Positions 23,401 through 37,233 of a stretch of 64,000 nt of DNA are shown one piece after another. This stretch comes from Amoebophrya sp. A120 (taxonomy: Eukaryota; Sar; Dinophyceae; Syndiniales; Amoebophryaceae): assembly GCA_905178155.1 (NCBI GenBank), contig CAJINV010000001.1, positions 10,404,240-10,468,239 on the forward strand. Reading direction: 5' to 3'. Under the pieces are notes generated by a model that ran no database searches, was not told the DNA's origin, and worked only from the letters and a program-made list of their open reading frames with translations. The stretch's first letter is position 1; each line of letters begins with the position of its first letter. A program made the position numbers and the translations under genes.

Positions 23401-24967
23401 ATTATGTTTATCGAATGGATCAAGTATTTAATACATGGGAAAGAAAATCCCGACCGCGAGAATTTCTTTTGCAGCAGAATGGTTTTTCTTGAGCCATCAC
23501 CTGCATAGTGTTCCCTCTTTCCGAGTCCAAGAATTTCGTTTTCTCGTGTGAAGGATTTGCTTTCACACATCATAAAGGCATGTAATAGCACTAGCTCACG
23601 ACGCAGCAGAAGAGTTCCGAGTATGTATGCGTAGGCGTACGAGCAGCTGCAGCTGGATCTTTAATGATAAGCGGACATGAACATGGACATGAATATTCAT
23701 AGATAGGCACTCTTACTACGGCAATCAGAGGCATGACTCCGCAGCTGGCGTAGATCCTTATCCTTTTCCCATTTTGTACGGAGGACCCATTCTTGACTCA
23801 GACACATAGAAGCGTGCGTTTATTTTTGTGAAAGAATGTGAAGACTTCTAAACTTTTCTTTTCTCAGAGGCATCGTTAAAGATAACGCGTTTTCTAGGTC
23901 ACACCGGACACAAAACGCCTTCGAGTGACCGTGCTAAGTGACCGCTACATTGATAATCTGAAACTGAATGCAACTCGCAAGCTCGTCCGCATGAAAATTT
24001 TAGCGCCAGAAATTTGATATGTTTGTTAATAGCCCGACCCAGTGCAGAAGTCGTAGACAGTGTACTTAGACTCAGTATATCAACCGATTCCCTACAAATT
24101 TTTTTAGTCAAGAAAGATAGAAAGCGCATATCATATCCCTACCTGTAAGTAACTGTAGTATCTTCATCACGTTTTTAGTTCCATTTTTCCTCCCGCAGAT
24201 ATGTGATGTTATGTGTATGTCAGTGGTCTAACATTTTTTCCTACGTTACTCACCGCATTGTTAGATAGTTTCGCCAGAATCTCCTCGATGACATTAGACC
24301 CCTTTTGTTCCGCAACAATCAAAAATTTTTCATAGGACCAGAAGATTTTCTGTCTATCGGTATCGAAGAGAACCTGAAACTGAAACATCAGAGTGGAAGA
24401 AAAAGTATTTTTGACAAAAGCCAGAAAAAAGAAGATCTCGTTCAAGGAGTGCTCAACACAACTTCTACCTCACCCAACTGGAGGAGAAAAAACCAATTCC
24501 TTGTGACGAGGAACACGGAAACTACTTGCCGCGCAACAACCATGCGGCCGATTGTCATTGATAGTGTGGACACCGACAAGAGCTTTGTTTCAACATCCTG
24601 CTCGCAAGAACTGGCACTGCTTCGACTGAGGTGAAACTAGGTCTCCTCACCCAACAAGGGGAACGACCTACGGGGGCAGAAGGCGCGCAATACGACGAAT
24701 AAAGCAAGTGTGAAGGACGAAAGAACGTGAACAACACATCACGCGAACAGGAAAGAGAAAGAAGAAGATTCAGTATCAAGAACAAAGTACTTCTAAGCAA
24801 CTTCGGAGGTTGGACGACAAGCACATCGAGATCGACGAACGACAACATACATCAAAACCAACCCAGAAGTTGGAAGTGAAAGCACTTCTATCTTGCTTTA
24901 GACAAGCAAGAATTTCTACTTCGGCGTGGCACGACCATCACTGCAACTGCGAAGTGGAAGTTTTATT
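20476..24967. other. Gene-poor spacer between the two polymerase genes
   Basis: About 4.5 kb in which I can support no protein gene. Composition is more AT-rich than the coding regions. It contains one TIR element of family A (22991-23267). The frame at 21892-22176 and the minus-strand frame at 21201-21539 lack family features. From about 24700 the sequence becomes purine-rich, probably the 5' leader of the second polymerase gene. Confidence 0.5.
22991..23267. mobile_element. Introner-like TIR element, family A, copy 2 (outside a recognised gene)
   Basis: 277 bp, flanked by TGTTT (22986-22990 and 23268-23272). Termini TATCAAATGCAAAAATG and its inverse, with the same GTCTGGGTCTGGAAG core as the copies in genes. 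Internal motifs CCTAGCATCACAGAT, GCATGAGAAATGCC and CATGCAATACAG are shared with the copy at 44158. No coding sequence was recognised around it, so either it sits in an untranslated region or unknown gene, or the family inserts outside exons as an ordinary MITE. Confidence 0.85.
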
Positions 24968-27900
24968 ATGGCGAACCACAATCAGATGGTGGTCGCAGCC
25001 AACACCGCGGTTTTACCCGTCGCGGGGGAACCAAATCCGAACTCCGACTACGCTAGCTTCTTGGAACAGATTGACCGGTCCCTCGCACAGCACATCGGGA
25101 AAGAGGGCGTCGACGGTGATCAAATGAAGGCACAGGAAGAAAAAGCGGAAAAAGTGCTGCACCGCCTGCACGCACTGATAGACGCGGCCAGAAACAAATC
25201 AGGTACCTATTGATATTGTGGAGAACGATTTATTTTGGAAAACCATTTATGGTTCCGTGGGCAGTTGTTGCCTTTTCTCCAGCCATTTTTGTGATATTGG
25301 CCGTGGAGCGATTCGTTCACGACGGTCTTCGACCTCGGCAACGAGGGCGTAGATGATCCCGGCGTAGAAGCTGCATGATGCAAATTTTCAAAACAACGCA
25401 GGTCTCGCAAGAGGTGCGATGCACGTTTTCGGCTCTTTTTCAAATGGCTTTAAGTCTGGCGGAAGCGACCTGGACATTGTCTACCTGTCGGAGGAGATTA
25501 CACTCAAGGGTACGGTAAACGCGTTGTCCAGTGTTTTGAACCTGGCCCACAACTACCAGTTCACCAACCTGACCAAAATTTTTCAGGCCAACGTACTAAA
25601 AATTTGTCTTTCTTTGTACTAGTTTCTTTTCCTTTTATTTTTTGGTGCGCAGATGTGCTGGCGCGTCTTTGAACTGCATTAGTACTACCTGTTATTTCTG
25701 TAGCATGCCGTGGTCATGTGGTGTAGCTCCTCACGGAAAAATCCGAATTTTCTTTTGATTTGTTCTTCAGTTTTGGTCCCACATATGATGATCCGAGCTT
25801 CGTCAACAAAAAATTGTTTACACTTGATCGGACTCGGACAACATACAGGTCCCAATTTTGAAGTTCACCGACGAGGAAACGGGCGTCGAGGTGGACTTTT
25901 GCATCAACAACCGGCTGGGCGCACGGAATTCCCTGTTGCTCCAGACCTATTGTTCGCTCGACAAGCGGGTCCAGGATGTAGGGCGGCTGGTGAAGGCCTG
26001 GGTGAAGCACAAGGACCTGGTTGGCACCGCGGACGGTTTTCTGAACAGCTACGCTTACATTTTGTTAGTCATCTACTTTCTCCAAGTGGGCTTGGAAGAA
26101 CCCGTGTTACCCAACCTCCAGGCAATGGCGGAGGAATCGCGGCGCCAAGACTTGGAGGAACTGAACAGCACCCCGTCCAACGCGGCCATGGCCTCCGGGG
26201 CCGCCCGCGGTGCCGGGGCCGGGGACCAGCCCCCGAGCGGTGGCTACATCGAAAAGATCGAGAAGCACATTGTCCGCGACAACAAGTGGGGACGGGACGA
26301 CGATTGGGACACGAGTTTTTACGACCGGGAAATCACACCGGAGATCTGCTCGAAACTTACCCACGGCAAGTTCGAACTCGGAAAAAACAAAATGACCACA
26401 GCTGAATTACTCTTCACCTTTTTCCATTTCTACACCAGGTATTAGGAGTCGCGGGTTTCGTTTACTGCTCTTCGATTTTTGCGCATCTACTCATGCTTAA
26501 GATAACTCCGAGGCCACTGAATTTTTCGTTTTCCATCCCAATACAAGACTCTTCTTTTGCGCTGGTGCTAATGAAGTCGTGGTGTACATATAATGCTTAA
26601 AACTGAACAAAAACAAATCTTAAACAGGATTTTCGACTGGCAGAACGAGGCCGTGAGCATTCGCATGGCGGACCCGATGACCAAGAACGGTTTTGAGGGC
26701 GAGTCCCAGTTAAAGTGGAACCGGCGAAAAAATGACAAATGGGAAGTGATCAACGACAGCGCCCGGATTACGATGAACTCCGTTCCGGGCCGCGACAGTC
26801 AATCGCTGAAAGACTTGTGGTACATCGAAGACCCCTACGACCTGCGCCACAATCTCGCGGGAAAAATGACGGTCACCGGCAAAGAACGTACTGTTTTTCA
26901 AGAGGTTCACTTGTTGGGCTGGTTGTTTCAATCGAGCAAGCAAAAATTTGGATTTTCTTTGGGCTCGAATACGAATTTTGTCATTGTTTCGATTGCGTGT
27001 GGGACAACGAATATTTAGATGTTGTTGTATTGCTGGTAATTGTACACACGTAACGCCAGGTATGATCTGCGAAATGGAGCAGACGATGCGGCAACTTTCC
27101 CAAGCGGGGAGCTGGGATCAGGTTGTTCCGCCCGATGGCACCCTGCCGATGCTGTACTTGCTGAAGTGTCGCATTTCCTCCTCAATTTCCCCGAGTCTGT
27201 TTATCCGCGAACTCGCTTCTACCGGAGTCGCACGGGTGCACATGCCAACAGGGACGAACAACAGGAACGCAAACAAAGGCGGGAGATACAACAGCATCGC
27301 CTTTCTCGAGTTTGACTGCCCCAAAACGCGCCGCCGCGCGCACACCCGGAACGAGAGCTACCTCGCTGATTGCCAATTGCAAATTCACTACAGCTCGCGA
27401 TGGGCATTGGAAGATGCCGTGGCGCAAACTCCGTACTCCGATGATCCTACACAATTTTCATTTGATTATTGATTCAACAACAAATACAAATCTTAAGTTG
27501 CTGGCTCCCGCGTATTTCTACCTTCACACGAATTTGAGTGCGCACATGTCGACTACTTCTGCGACACAATCATGATGAAACTGGCCTCAGAAAAGTATCC
27601 AGTCCAGGAGTTGTCCTCGAAACAGAGGACGACGCTGAGGACTGTGAGACCCAAATTTATGCGTGTCAGCTGATCTGTGTCACAGGAAAGCAAGAGAAAC
27701 ACCGATGTCTGAAGAAGGGAAGTGGATCAAAAAAATGCAATTTCAATTTCGAAGCATTTACGTTTTGTGCCATTTTACATGCCCATCTAGGAGCTGTTCC
27801 ATATTCATTGAATGGAGAAAAAGTTATGCTTTTTATCAGGTACCACCACTATGACGTGAAGGCGTACCTGGAGAGTGACGGCAAGGAAGGTCTTCTCATC

Positions 27901-30219
27901 GCCGAACCAGGGAAGCTCCCGCAGGCTCCGGAGTCCATCAAGAGAGCCGTGGAGCTGCACCGCGCGCACCAGAGGCTTATCGGGCAGCATCCCGGCGTCG
28001 GCGGTCCGCACAACATCAACTTGCTCGGCGGCAACGTCGTACCCGGGCGCGGACCGGGAAACCCGATGCAACCATACCAGGTACCGCAAACGCAGATGCC
28101 GCTGACCCGCGCAGCACCCGCGCCTCCCGGGCCGACCTATGCGCATCACGCAGCGCAGTACACGAATGGTGTGATGCAAGCGGGAAGTAGAGCTGTGATG
28201 GGTCCGAACGGAATGATGATGCCGGGTGCGGGCGGTCCTGCGGCTGGAAATCCAAATCCCGGTGGTTTCGTAGTTGGCGCTCAAGCACAATCAGGCGGTC
28301 CGCACGGGGGTGCGCCCATGGGCGGAAATCTCCCCGGAGGGCCACCGCGCACGAATGGCGTGCAGCCGGGAAGTCACCAGCTCCCGCCGGACGCGGTCCA
28401 TCAGCGTTTGCTCATGCAACACCGGCAGCAGCATGAACGCAAAGCGGCCACGGCACAAATTTTGAATGCAGGAGCTGTGGGTGGACCACTGGTCAACAAC
28501 AATCTGAATGGCACTGGGGCTCCGGGTGTGGGGGCGTATCCACCGTCTGGCGTTCCGGGGGTTGGTGCGCCGGGACCACCGGGACCGCCGCCGCCAACGA
28601 TTGTAAATCAACACTCTTCGATTTTTTTCATCACTTGTTGGTCTTTCATCGCTGACTCGTAGAGAAAGGCTAGTGATGCAACTTTTTCTTCTACTTTCGC
28701 ATTGTCCGCGCCATGGTGTCGTGGTGATTCAGTCTCGGTAGTATGGCAAGCGTATTGACTCTTTCTGTTATGCTCGTCTTGCGAAAAAATACCAGGGCGG
28801 ACCCCCGGCTGCTCGAGCGATTCCCCCGTCAGTGATGGCACAGCGTGCGCGACCGCGCATGCCCGTGGGATTCAACTTGCCAGACGACCAGCGCGGATTC
28901 CCGATGCCCTTGTACTACAATCGTCCGCCAAATACAGCCGGAAGTAGTGTGGCGCAACCGAATCATGGATCAACTTCGTCGAACAATGGAAATGCCAATC
29001 CCGGACAACTGACGGTGTCACTTTTTTCTATCTTGTTATCTCAACACACGCACGCTTCCGCTATTGTGATTGTCAAACAACATCTCGTGCGGCTAGCCTG
29101 CCATGGATTGACAACGCAGTCATGAACCACGTGTACTTATCTAAGCATATTCCGAGCGACTGAATGATCGTTGCTGCGATGGCCGCGTTGCGGAGCTTTT
29201 TGATCATGTAATCTCCTTCTTCCTATACCAAGTAGAAGCCGTAAATACAAGAATTTTCGAGCACAAACTAACAGCTCCCACTGCCACCGCTCCACAACCC
29301 GAGCGTGCCAGCCACCACGGGTGCTGCAAACGGATCATTGCAAACCGCGAGCACCTGGGCTCCTGGGAGACGATCGCCAGGCGAGGCGAGGCCGGCCCCG
29401 CGAACTGCGGTTCCGAACGTTCCTGTGGTGCAGAAAGCGGCACCAGTGGAATTACAAGAGCCATCAAGCACTAGCAGTGGTAGGAGTATGTTATAAAATA
29501 TGTGGATTTAGCGTGAAGAAAGTCGTGCGTTTTGACTTCATGCTCTTTACGATCAACATTATATATATGCTTGTGGTACTTACTGTACCTGAAACTGAAT
29601 CCCTCACTGTCGCTCCGCTTGACGCTGAGATCCTGAAGACTCTTCCAAATTAAACGCAATTCTTGCAGGCGGCCAACAAACAAGCGACAGTAGCGAGAAC
29701 CGGGGCGCCAGCTCTTCAGGAGCGGGAGGCCTCGGGCGTGGGCCGGCCCAGTTGAACGGCGGACCACAGTCCTCACGAATAGGCGGCAATCCGAGCAATC
29801 CCCAGAGTCAGGAGCAAACAGCTTTGTTGAGCAACGCTGCGGCGCGCGAATTTCTCGCTGCCCCGAGCGACGTGGTGACTGGCGGACCGACTTTGGTCGA
29901 CGCAGCGAGGGCTGCGCACACGAAGCTGGCAATACAGCGTATGCAACAGGCACAGCAGCGCCGGATTGAGTCGCAGCGCGAACCGAGACCACCGACAAAC
30001 AGCGCGTATCAAAACCAAAATCAACACCACAGTCCACCCAACGGGAACAGCAGAATCGAACAGACCCGATCTTACCCAGCGTACGCCGTGCCGCCCGGTG
30101 GTGCGGGGACAGCGGGAGGAGGTGCTGGTGCGGCGCACCACCTGATGCATCACACAAACAACCGCCATGCTGTGCTCGTACAGGAGCGCTCGCCGCCCGG
30201 AATGAACCAGTTTCAATGA
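24968..30219 (+). CDS. Non-canonical poly(A)/terminal uridylyl polymerase 2 (Cid1/TUT-type)
   Basis: Paralogue of the gene at 14013. Proposed exons: 24968-25202, 25402-25592, 25849-26438, 26628-26887, 27060-27432, 27840-28602, 28796-29014, 29275-29479, 29669-30219; total 3387 nt, 1128 residues. All junctions are GT-AG with matching phase. The nucleotidyltransferase signature is FGSFSNGFK (F88), SDLDIV (D101, D103) and VEVDFCINN (D158). The central domain has NSYAYILLVIYFLQ, then FFHFYTR and IEDPYDLRHNLAG, the PAP-associated motif. An N-terminal region of about 80 residues is helical. From about residue 550 the protein turns Pro/Gly/Gln-rich, ending near ERSPPGMNQFQ. Compared with copy 1 the core aligns throughout, while the tails differ. 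All three catalytic Asp are present. Role in RNA tailing is by family; the RNA target and nucleotide are unknown. Confidence 0.85.
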
Positions 30220-33200
30220 AGAAATACGTCGCTGAAAATATTATCGTAGCGGCATCATTGGTTTCCGTTTCGATTGTATGATGTTGACGCTGAATCTCTA
30301 TTCCACCGAATAAACGTTGTTGGAAAGATGCTTTTACTTCATTGTACACTTGAATATCTTCGCACTGCAAGATTCGTCGCGCCGCAAGTTTTGCAGCCCG
30401 AGCACCAAAACCAGTGAAAAAATGACGCAATGTTGCAAGGTCTATTCTTACAACGCAGCAATTCTTGTGTCCGTGTCGCAGCGTCCTGCCCTTTTTCGAG
30501 GTTCCCTTTGGCCTTCGTAAATTTGCACCTAGCTACGGACGACAGCTGACATTGTAAGTATAGCATCGGACAAAGGCTCTTCGCACAAAAATAGGCAAGT
30601 ACTCGACGAAAAAAGGTCAGTGTCGCAAGCAATATAAGTATCCACATCGATAGAAGTTCGCAAGTTGACGGTAGAATTTAGGAATACGATGTCTATCTAA
30701 GCCTGCGTTTTCGAAAGTTAGCAAGTTGTAAGGCAGCAAGAAGCAGAAGCAGCAAGCGCAGTCACAGCATGGCCGTGGTTGTGGTATCTGCAACTTTCTG
30801 ATGAAAAAAGTCTCCAGGACGTGAGGTTGAGAAAGAAAGTTTGAGTTTTTTATACTTGTAGAATTTGATTTCGAAGTCGCTCTCCCCGAAACAAAAAATA
30901 GTACTGTCTAAAACGACAGCTAATTCAAATGTACCAGAAACAGTTTCTCACTCTTTCGTGAGGTATTTGTACAGCGATTCAATGGAAGAAAATTTCTGTA
31001 AGAAAGTCGACCTATTTGATGATGAAACCTAGTTTTACTGACTTCTATATGCAATTGTCCCTACATTTCAAATGACCTCTTCAGATAATTTCTCGTAGAT
31101 GATTGAGCGATACCATACGGATGTAATCCATCGATACACGACGCCTGTTGCGCCTATTGTTACATTGATCTGCTGCTCACAGTACCAAGCACGACGCTAG
31201 CCTGCAGAAGAGAGCAGCTCGTCCTGTTCTTTCCTGCTACGCTGTCGCGAGATAGCTAGTGTCAAGATTCGCATGTAGTCGTGCTTGTGCAACTGCCACG
31301 ATTTTGTCTGACAGGTTCTAGTGATGTTTGGTAGAATAAACACGGCGAAAGTTTACTTCAACGGAAATCTTTGGGACATCGTTAACATTGCCCCCTGTAG
31401 TTGTTGCGCAACGGTACTAGAAGTCCGGCGATAAAAATCGGAGTGAAGAATGGAATAATCAGCGAGGGGACGAATACTGACATATTAGGAACCGTCCTTC
31501 TCCTGGTCGTTCCAAGTTTCGCACCGGGCGAATTCGTATCAGGCAGAATATTGCGCAGCACCGAGCACCAATTTGTAGGGAGGATACGATGACGCAAAGG
31601 TGAAAAGTACAACTCAGACGGTGAATTCTAACGGATTTTTCACTTGCATCCATTTAGAGATTCCCAATAGAAATAAATATTGCCACCTACGTTTCAGAAA
31701 ATGCGATGCTGGCGATATACTTGAATAAAAATATTTTTGTGAAGATTTTTTTTACGAATGACAATGTAAAAAATAAAAAAAAAGTATTGTACTGATTTTC
31801 CGGGATCGGACGAGATGATGGAACCTATATCTATGGCGAGAACGCCGCAAGCCTGCGATAACAGATTTTTATTTTTTGCGATGGCCGCTTTCGACCTGAT
31901 ATAACAATAAACTGTAATTGCTTGTAGACAGTGATATAAAAATAAGACGTAGCATCGCATGGCATTACAGTAAAAAGCTAGTGTGAACAGCTTATGGCAT
32001 TCGAAAGACCTGCGAACTAGTATCGATGACAGGATGTAGTAGTTAGTGCGCTACACGACGAGGACTTTTTTTGAGGTATTTTGAACGGACCTAATTTTCG
32101 GCTTTTGTCAGATCTTTTTCACCCACTTTACCGTTTCTTCATTGAAATCCGTTTCGCAGTCGCAGACGAAAACCAAAACACACCGATGGATTTGGAAGGC
32201 TTCGGCTCGTCTACTCTCTACTTCCAGTCTGTTTCTGAGATAAAGAAAAAAGCACACAGAGATATTTTTTTCATAAATGTATTTCGTAGGCGTTTTTCAT
32301 TGTTTCTATTGGAGGAAAGTCAAATGTCGACTGCGATCCCTCACGAACGATGGATGGATTGGGACAAATTTACGACTTGGAACATCATCGACAATATCAA
32401 AAGCAAAGGAATTCTACAAATGAAATGTCTTTGGGTATATTAATCAGAAGGGCCTGAGCGCTGAGATTGCCACTTTGCTGGTCGTAGTAGCGAGGTCGGA
32501 ACAAACAGTTGATGCCAAGTAGCGGATCATCGACACTCCATCTGATAGGAAGCAGCCCGACGTGAGTTTAGTAAAAATCGGGCGATCGACGCAAGAAAGC
32601 TGCTAGTATGGTCAAGGAGACGACCCTGCTAGATAAAATAATCCATCTGGAATATATTAGGAAGCTGTTTTATCTTACCCGCTCGTTGTTAACATAGAGA
32701 TATTTTCTCGTTTTTTTCATCATGATGACAGACGAAACAAAAACACCTATACCTTATCTAATAAGTGGTTGTTTAGCTGCATATGTCTCAGTTTCTGCCT
32801 GTAGAAATGATTGAGCCTGAGTTTGTTACGTACTACGAATATCCGGTATGCACATGCTGACGATGCCATCATTTTGACCGGCTACGAAACATTTGCTGTT
32901 TGAAAAATCCCCTGGAGTTTCTAAAACAAAAAGTCTCGATTTTTACACTTGTAGGTTCAAATGCTATCGCACGCTTTTGTAAAAATATCCTGTATTTGGT
33001 CCTCTATGCTGTAATTTTCTAGTTGCAAGCATATGGCTGGAAAGGCTATTGTAGTGCTGCAGCAGCACTTCGTCGCACAAAAAAAAGATGAAGTGCGCTT
33101 TCTCCGTTGCCTACGTAGGTAGAAAAATGAGTCCGCCATGGAGGTCATACGCGGGTGTCGGATTATCAAAAGCTAGTAAGAGACAGTGCCCGTCACTGTT

Positions 33201-34870
33201 TTTGGTGTACTATTGTTAGGGTAATTTAATATGAAGACCTCCCAAGTTTAGTATTTACCGCTGGACTTGGATTCTTGAAAATAATCTTCACATACGAGTT
33301 TCGCCCTGATGATAGATGAGTCCTTTTTGAAAATGGAACCCATGTTGTTGATAAAGAATCCAGAATATAAAAACGAATCGAAGAGAAGAAAATGCCTCTG
33401 ATTACCGAAATTATTGACGCACCACGTGGCTCCGGCCGCGTTGTGAATTAAGGAACTTCACATTTTTGACACTGGAAATAGTACGTATTGAACTTTACTT
33501 TATTCGGAAGAAAGAAGAGCAGGCGCAACAAAGTGAAAAATATTTCGCAAACAGACTCCCTCTCCCGCACAGAAGTTCTACAACTTGGAATCTCAATCGG
33601 CACCCGTGTCTGTCATCCAGGGAGATGTCGCATAGCCAGCCGCAGAACGAATGAGAAGCTCCAATTCTTTTTGACGCCCCAACATCGAGTGTAGCCTTTG
33701 TTTCTCCATGCCCTTGTCGTTGCTTCATTCGACTTCTACCTTGTAAGTTTATTATCGTATTTCAACACAACTTCCCCCCCTAGGCCTAGAGATTGCAACG
33801 AGAATACACCGAAGTCGCCATCGACACCTCGATTTATGCACCAAGTTTTTTGTTTCGTTCGCCAAGTTTGAATTAGTGTTTTTGTTTTTAGCGCGTCGCT
33901 GAATTCATTATTAGTATTATTTCCGTTCGGTTCTTCTCGTTCTTTGCCTGTTGCTTACAAATTGTTTGTCTTTTCGTTCGCACGACTGAGCGAGTCGATC
34001 TGTCGCCGGCGGTCTCATACGACAAAACACGAAAAAGCGGACGACGATGAGCTGCACTAACATCTGGTTCTGATATTATACTAGCAAATTTATTTACATC
34101 TTTTCTCACCTAACGTGCGTGTGTTGAAGAGTACACTGTTCTGATTGAAAAAATATATTTCCGGCAGACAAAACAAGCTTTTGAAGATCTTTAGATATAT
34201 TCAAGTCGCATATTTCTACAGCTATAACACCACATCGATTAGATTGCTACGTATGAGGTGCTTTTAGGATTGTATCTGTTCAGAAAATGAAGCCCAAAAA
34301 AGAAACTGATGAATTTGAACAAACCACTGTATGGTAATCAACAGTTCTTAGCGTTTACTTTGTGGATTCCAAAATTTCCATTTCGTTGTCAGATATCCGC
34401 GTTTTTTTCTCGTCGAAAACGCCTTTATTTTACGAGCTGCAACTACATCTCGTGACGTCGAGTGTATGTCAGATGTTCATCCTTGGTTGTTCGACCTGCC
34501 TATTGCAGAGAAGCAGACCAGCACTTCGTTGCTGACAATTATTTTGTTGGCCTTAGCGGCTCGCTCTGAATGGAGAGTCTTGGTGGTTTGAAGAATCACC
34601 TCTCGTCAGTCGATTCGTGATGTAATCGTTAGCGCAACCTGAAATTTCTACGTTCTTGGAGAGGGAGAGAGAGACGTCGCAGTCGCACTAAACTGCCTCC
34701 TCACTACTCGTGGTGGTGGTGTTGTTGCCGTTCGGACCCGGACTTCGACTTTGGTAAATTGAAATAAAAACGTAGGAGCTACTGCATCCGCTAGCAGAAA
34801 GAAAAAGATGGATATGGATATGGATTTCAACAATGTATGCCTAGAAACAGAGAATTGAACAAACAGGAAG
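30220..34870. other. Gene-free stretch of about 4.6 kb
   Basis: No frame longer than about 120 codons and none with recognisable content. The overlapping frames at 31382-31612 (minus) and 31401-31592 (plus) show some protein-like composition but no motif. The frame at 32081-32443 has low complexity and no splice context. A microRNA, ncRNA or enhancer could be here, but nothing in the sequence identifies one by eye. Confidence 0.4.
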
Positions 34871-37233
34871 ATGTCGTGCATTTTTCAGTTCGGCAGACCT
34901 GCACGGAGCAGCCGTGTCGCTCTGAGAGTGTCCAGAACGATCTCCAAGTCGCTCCGCTTGCTGCTGCTTCTGAAATCAACCGCGATTCTACCTGTCGACC
35001 ACGTGCAAGCGTACACGGGACGGTACCTGCGCAGAGAGAGAAACGGAGTAACAAGTTCCAAGAAACAGCAATACGAAACGGAGAATGTAGGTGATCAGGA
35101 GGAAGACACGACTTCGGCCATCGCAGACCAGGAAGAAATCGAGCCGATGCTATTTCTGGAGCACCCAACCCCAATGCCGCCACGGCACGACCAGCTGGAC
35201 GATTCTGTTATACAGGTCAGAGCAGGTGGAGGAGCGCCAGGACAAAATATCGATGAAATTGCGCTGTCGCGACCTCCGTCGAAGAGGAGTAAAACCCGGC
35301 ACCATTTGGTGAGGCGCTTAATGCGACCAAGATCCCCTACTTCCGCAGTGGCAGCACCTGCCACCACCCAGGGGGTTGCTCCTGCTTCGTGGTGGAATTG
35401 GTTTTACGGGCCAAGAACTACTACCGAGGTGGTCGACGAAGCAGATCGTCCTTATGATGTGGTTGAGGAAGAAGTTCTCGACGAACCCAGCCCCGTGGCT
35501 GCTTCTGAAGTTGTTGTACAACAAGAATATGAAGCTGCTCCGTCCTACAACGACCAGGAAGTTTACCTCGACGAGATGGAAGATGTCGGCGCTCCTTCTT
35601 ACACAGCCTCCCGCACGCCGCGTCCACGCTACATCGTGCGGCGCAGTCAGCCGCATAAAAGCCTCGCTGTCATCAGAAGAGTCATTGTGCCGCGGCGGAC
35701 TTCTTCTACGACGAGGGATCGCCCGCGTGTGGGCGAGGAAGAAATTCTCGTCGACGGTGATGGTTCTTACACTGATGGACAAGCTGAAGAAGCTGGCGAT
35801 CGCAGCCCACGACGACCGGCGCATCAGGAACAAGTACCAGACCTGCACAATTCGTATTCCGCGGCTCGAAGCGACGGGGGCCACGACAATGATGTTTTCA
35901 CCCAGCGATCTTCTCAACAAGTTGCAAGGCACCTCTCGTCCGCAGGAGGACAACACCCGAACCCAACATCAGCATCTGGGTCTTCTTTTATCGAACAAAC
36001 GCAGCGTGGAGACGAAGAAGGGAAGAAGGAACAAGGGTCTTCTACCGGGTCCGCTAGCGAAAACAAGGAAGTCCAAGCTTTCACGCGGGACATCCGGCAC
36101 CAGTTGCTCGCCTGCCGCACGCTCGCGGACAATACCCTGAAGAAGCAGCGCACCCAACTCGCCGCCCTCAGCCCGCAGCCGCTGAGCGAGGATCAAGACA
36201 CGGAGCGCGCGGCGAAGCGGCTCGAGCTTGAAAACACGATTCTGGATCGCGCGAAGCAGATCAACGCCGACACCGCCAGTATGTTGACCGTGGACCCGAA
36301 ATCCTTCCGCATCAAAGCCATCGACAGCAGTAAAGCCATCGACAGTGTGGGGCTGGACGTTGACGGCAGTGCAAGTAGTACTCCTCTGCGGGAGGCGACG
36401 CAGAATGAACGAAAGTTATATGACCAGGCTCGCGAGCAGATTACCTCGGAACAGCGAGAGCAGATGAAGAAGCACCAGGACGACGACCGGGAAGCGATGT
36501 TGAACTGTTTGCAGGTCGGCTCAACAAAGTTGGAAGGTGGACGGGCAAGGGCAGAAGCAGAGACGGACGCTTCAAAGGTAAATTTAAGTCAACAGGGATA
36601 CTGATGTCGATTCTGGAAATGCTTTCACTCTTCAAACAAGCAGGGCGGGTTGGCAGCCAAGTACATCTTTGTACTTCTACTTTTATCCCTCAGAATGCTT
36701 TTGTAACTGTGACTGCAATTGTTTCAATTTCCGTTCCCACACAGAAAACTTCCTACCTTGAAGCGGTGCGAGAATTGGAAAACACGTGGAAGCTGTTGCA
36801 CGCCCGCGACCAGGCGTTGCTGGCGAGTCAGCAGCTCGGCAATTTACGATCCAAGGCCCAAGACGCGGGGGAGCCGGAGCGATTTGTCGCCAAAAGAAGC
36901 TGGGAAGAGAGCGGGAAGATAAGGGATTCGTTTGAGAATTTTTACGAAAAAATCAAGCCATTCACCACCGCTGTGACGGGCGTGGTGAAGAACCAACGGG
37001 ACTTGCAGCACAACTTGGGCCGGTTCTCGCGCAACCTGCACGCGTCCGAACTCTCCCGCGACATGGAGGAAGAGCACTGGAAGCGGTTGCGCGACGCCCA
37101 GGAGGTGGATGCGTTCTACAAAATCGGGGACATCAGTCTCACCGGTCAGTACCAGCCACCCAAAGACCTGCCGAAAGACTACAATCCCAACCAGAGACAA
37201 ATGTACGTGCAAGATTTCAAAGCGAGCAAATGA
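34871..37233 (+). CDS. Uncharacterised 731-residue protein, two exons
   Basis: Exon 1 is 34871-36577 (donor GTAAAT) and exon 2 is 36745-37233 (after CCCACACAG). Both are whole codons, totalling 732 codons with the stop. The N-terminus (MSCIFQFGRPARSSRV, then an Arg-rich stretch and LRLLLLLKS) could be a targeting or signal sequence. Residues about 60-380 are acidic and disordered-looking, rich in Glu, Asp, Ser and Pro. From about residue 400 to the end the protein is helical and charged, with likely coiled coil (for example QREQMKKHQDDDREAML and LEAVRELENTWKLLHARDQ), ending in a Tyr/Pro-rich tail. The C-terminal 160 residues look the most conserved in character. I recognise no domain. It lies upstream of the Oxa1-like gene on the same strand. 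Confidence 0.65.

Noticed and set aside
31382-31612. Minus-strand short gene
   Set aside because: Overlaps a plus-strand frame, has no motif or splice context.
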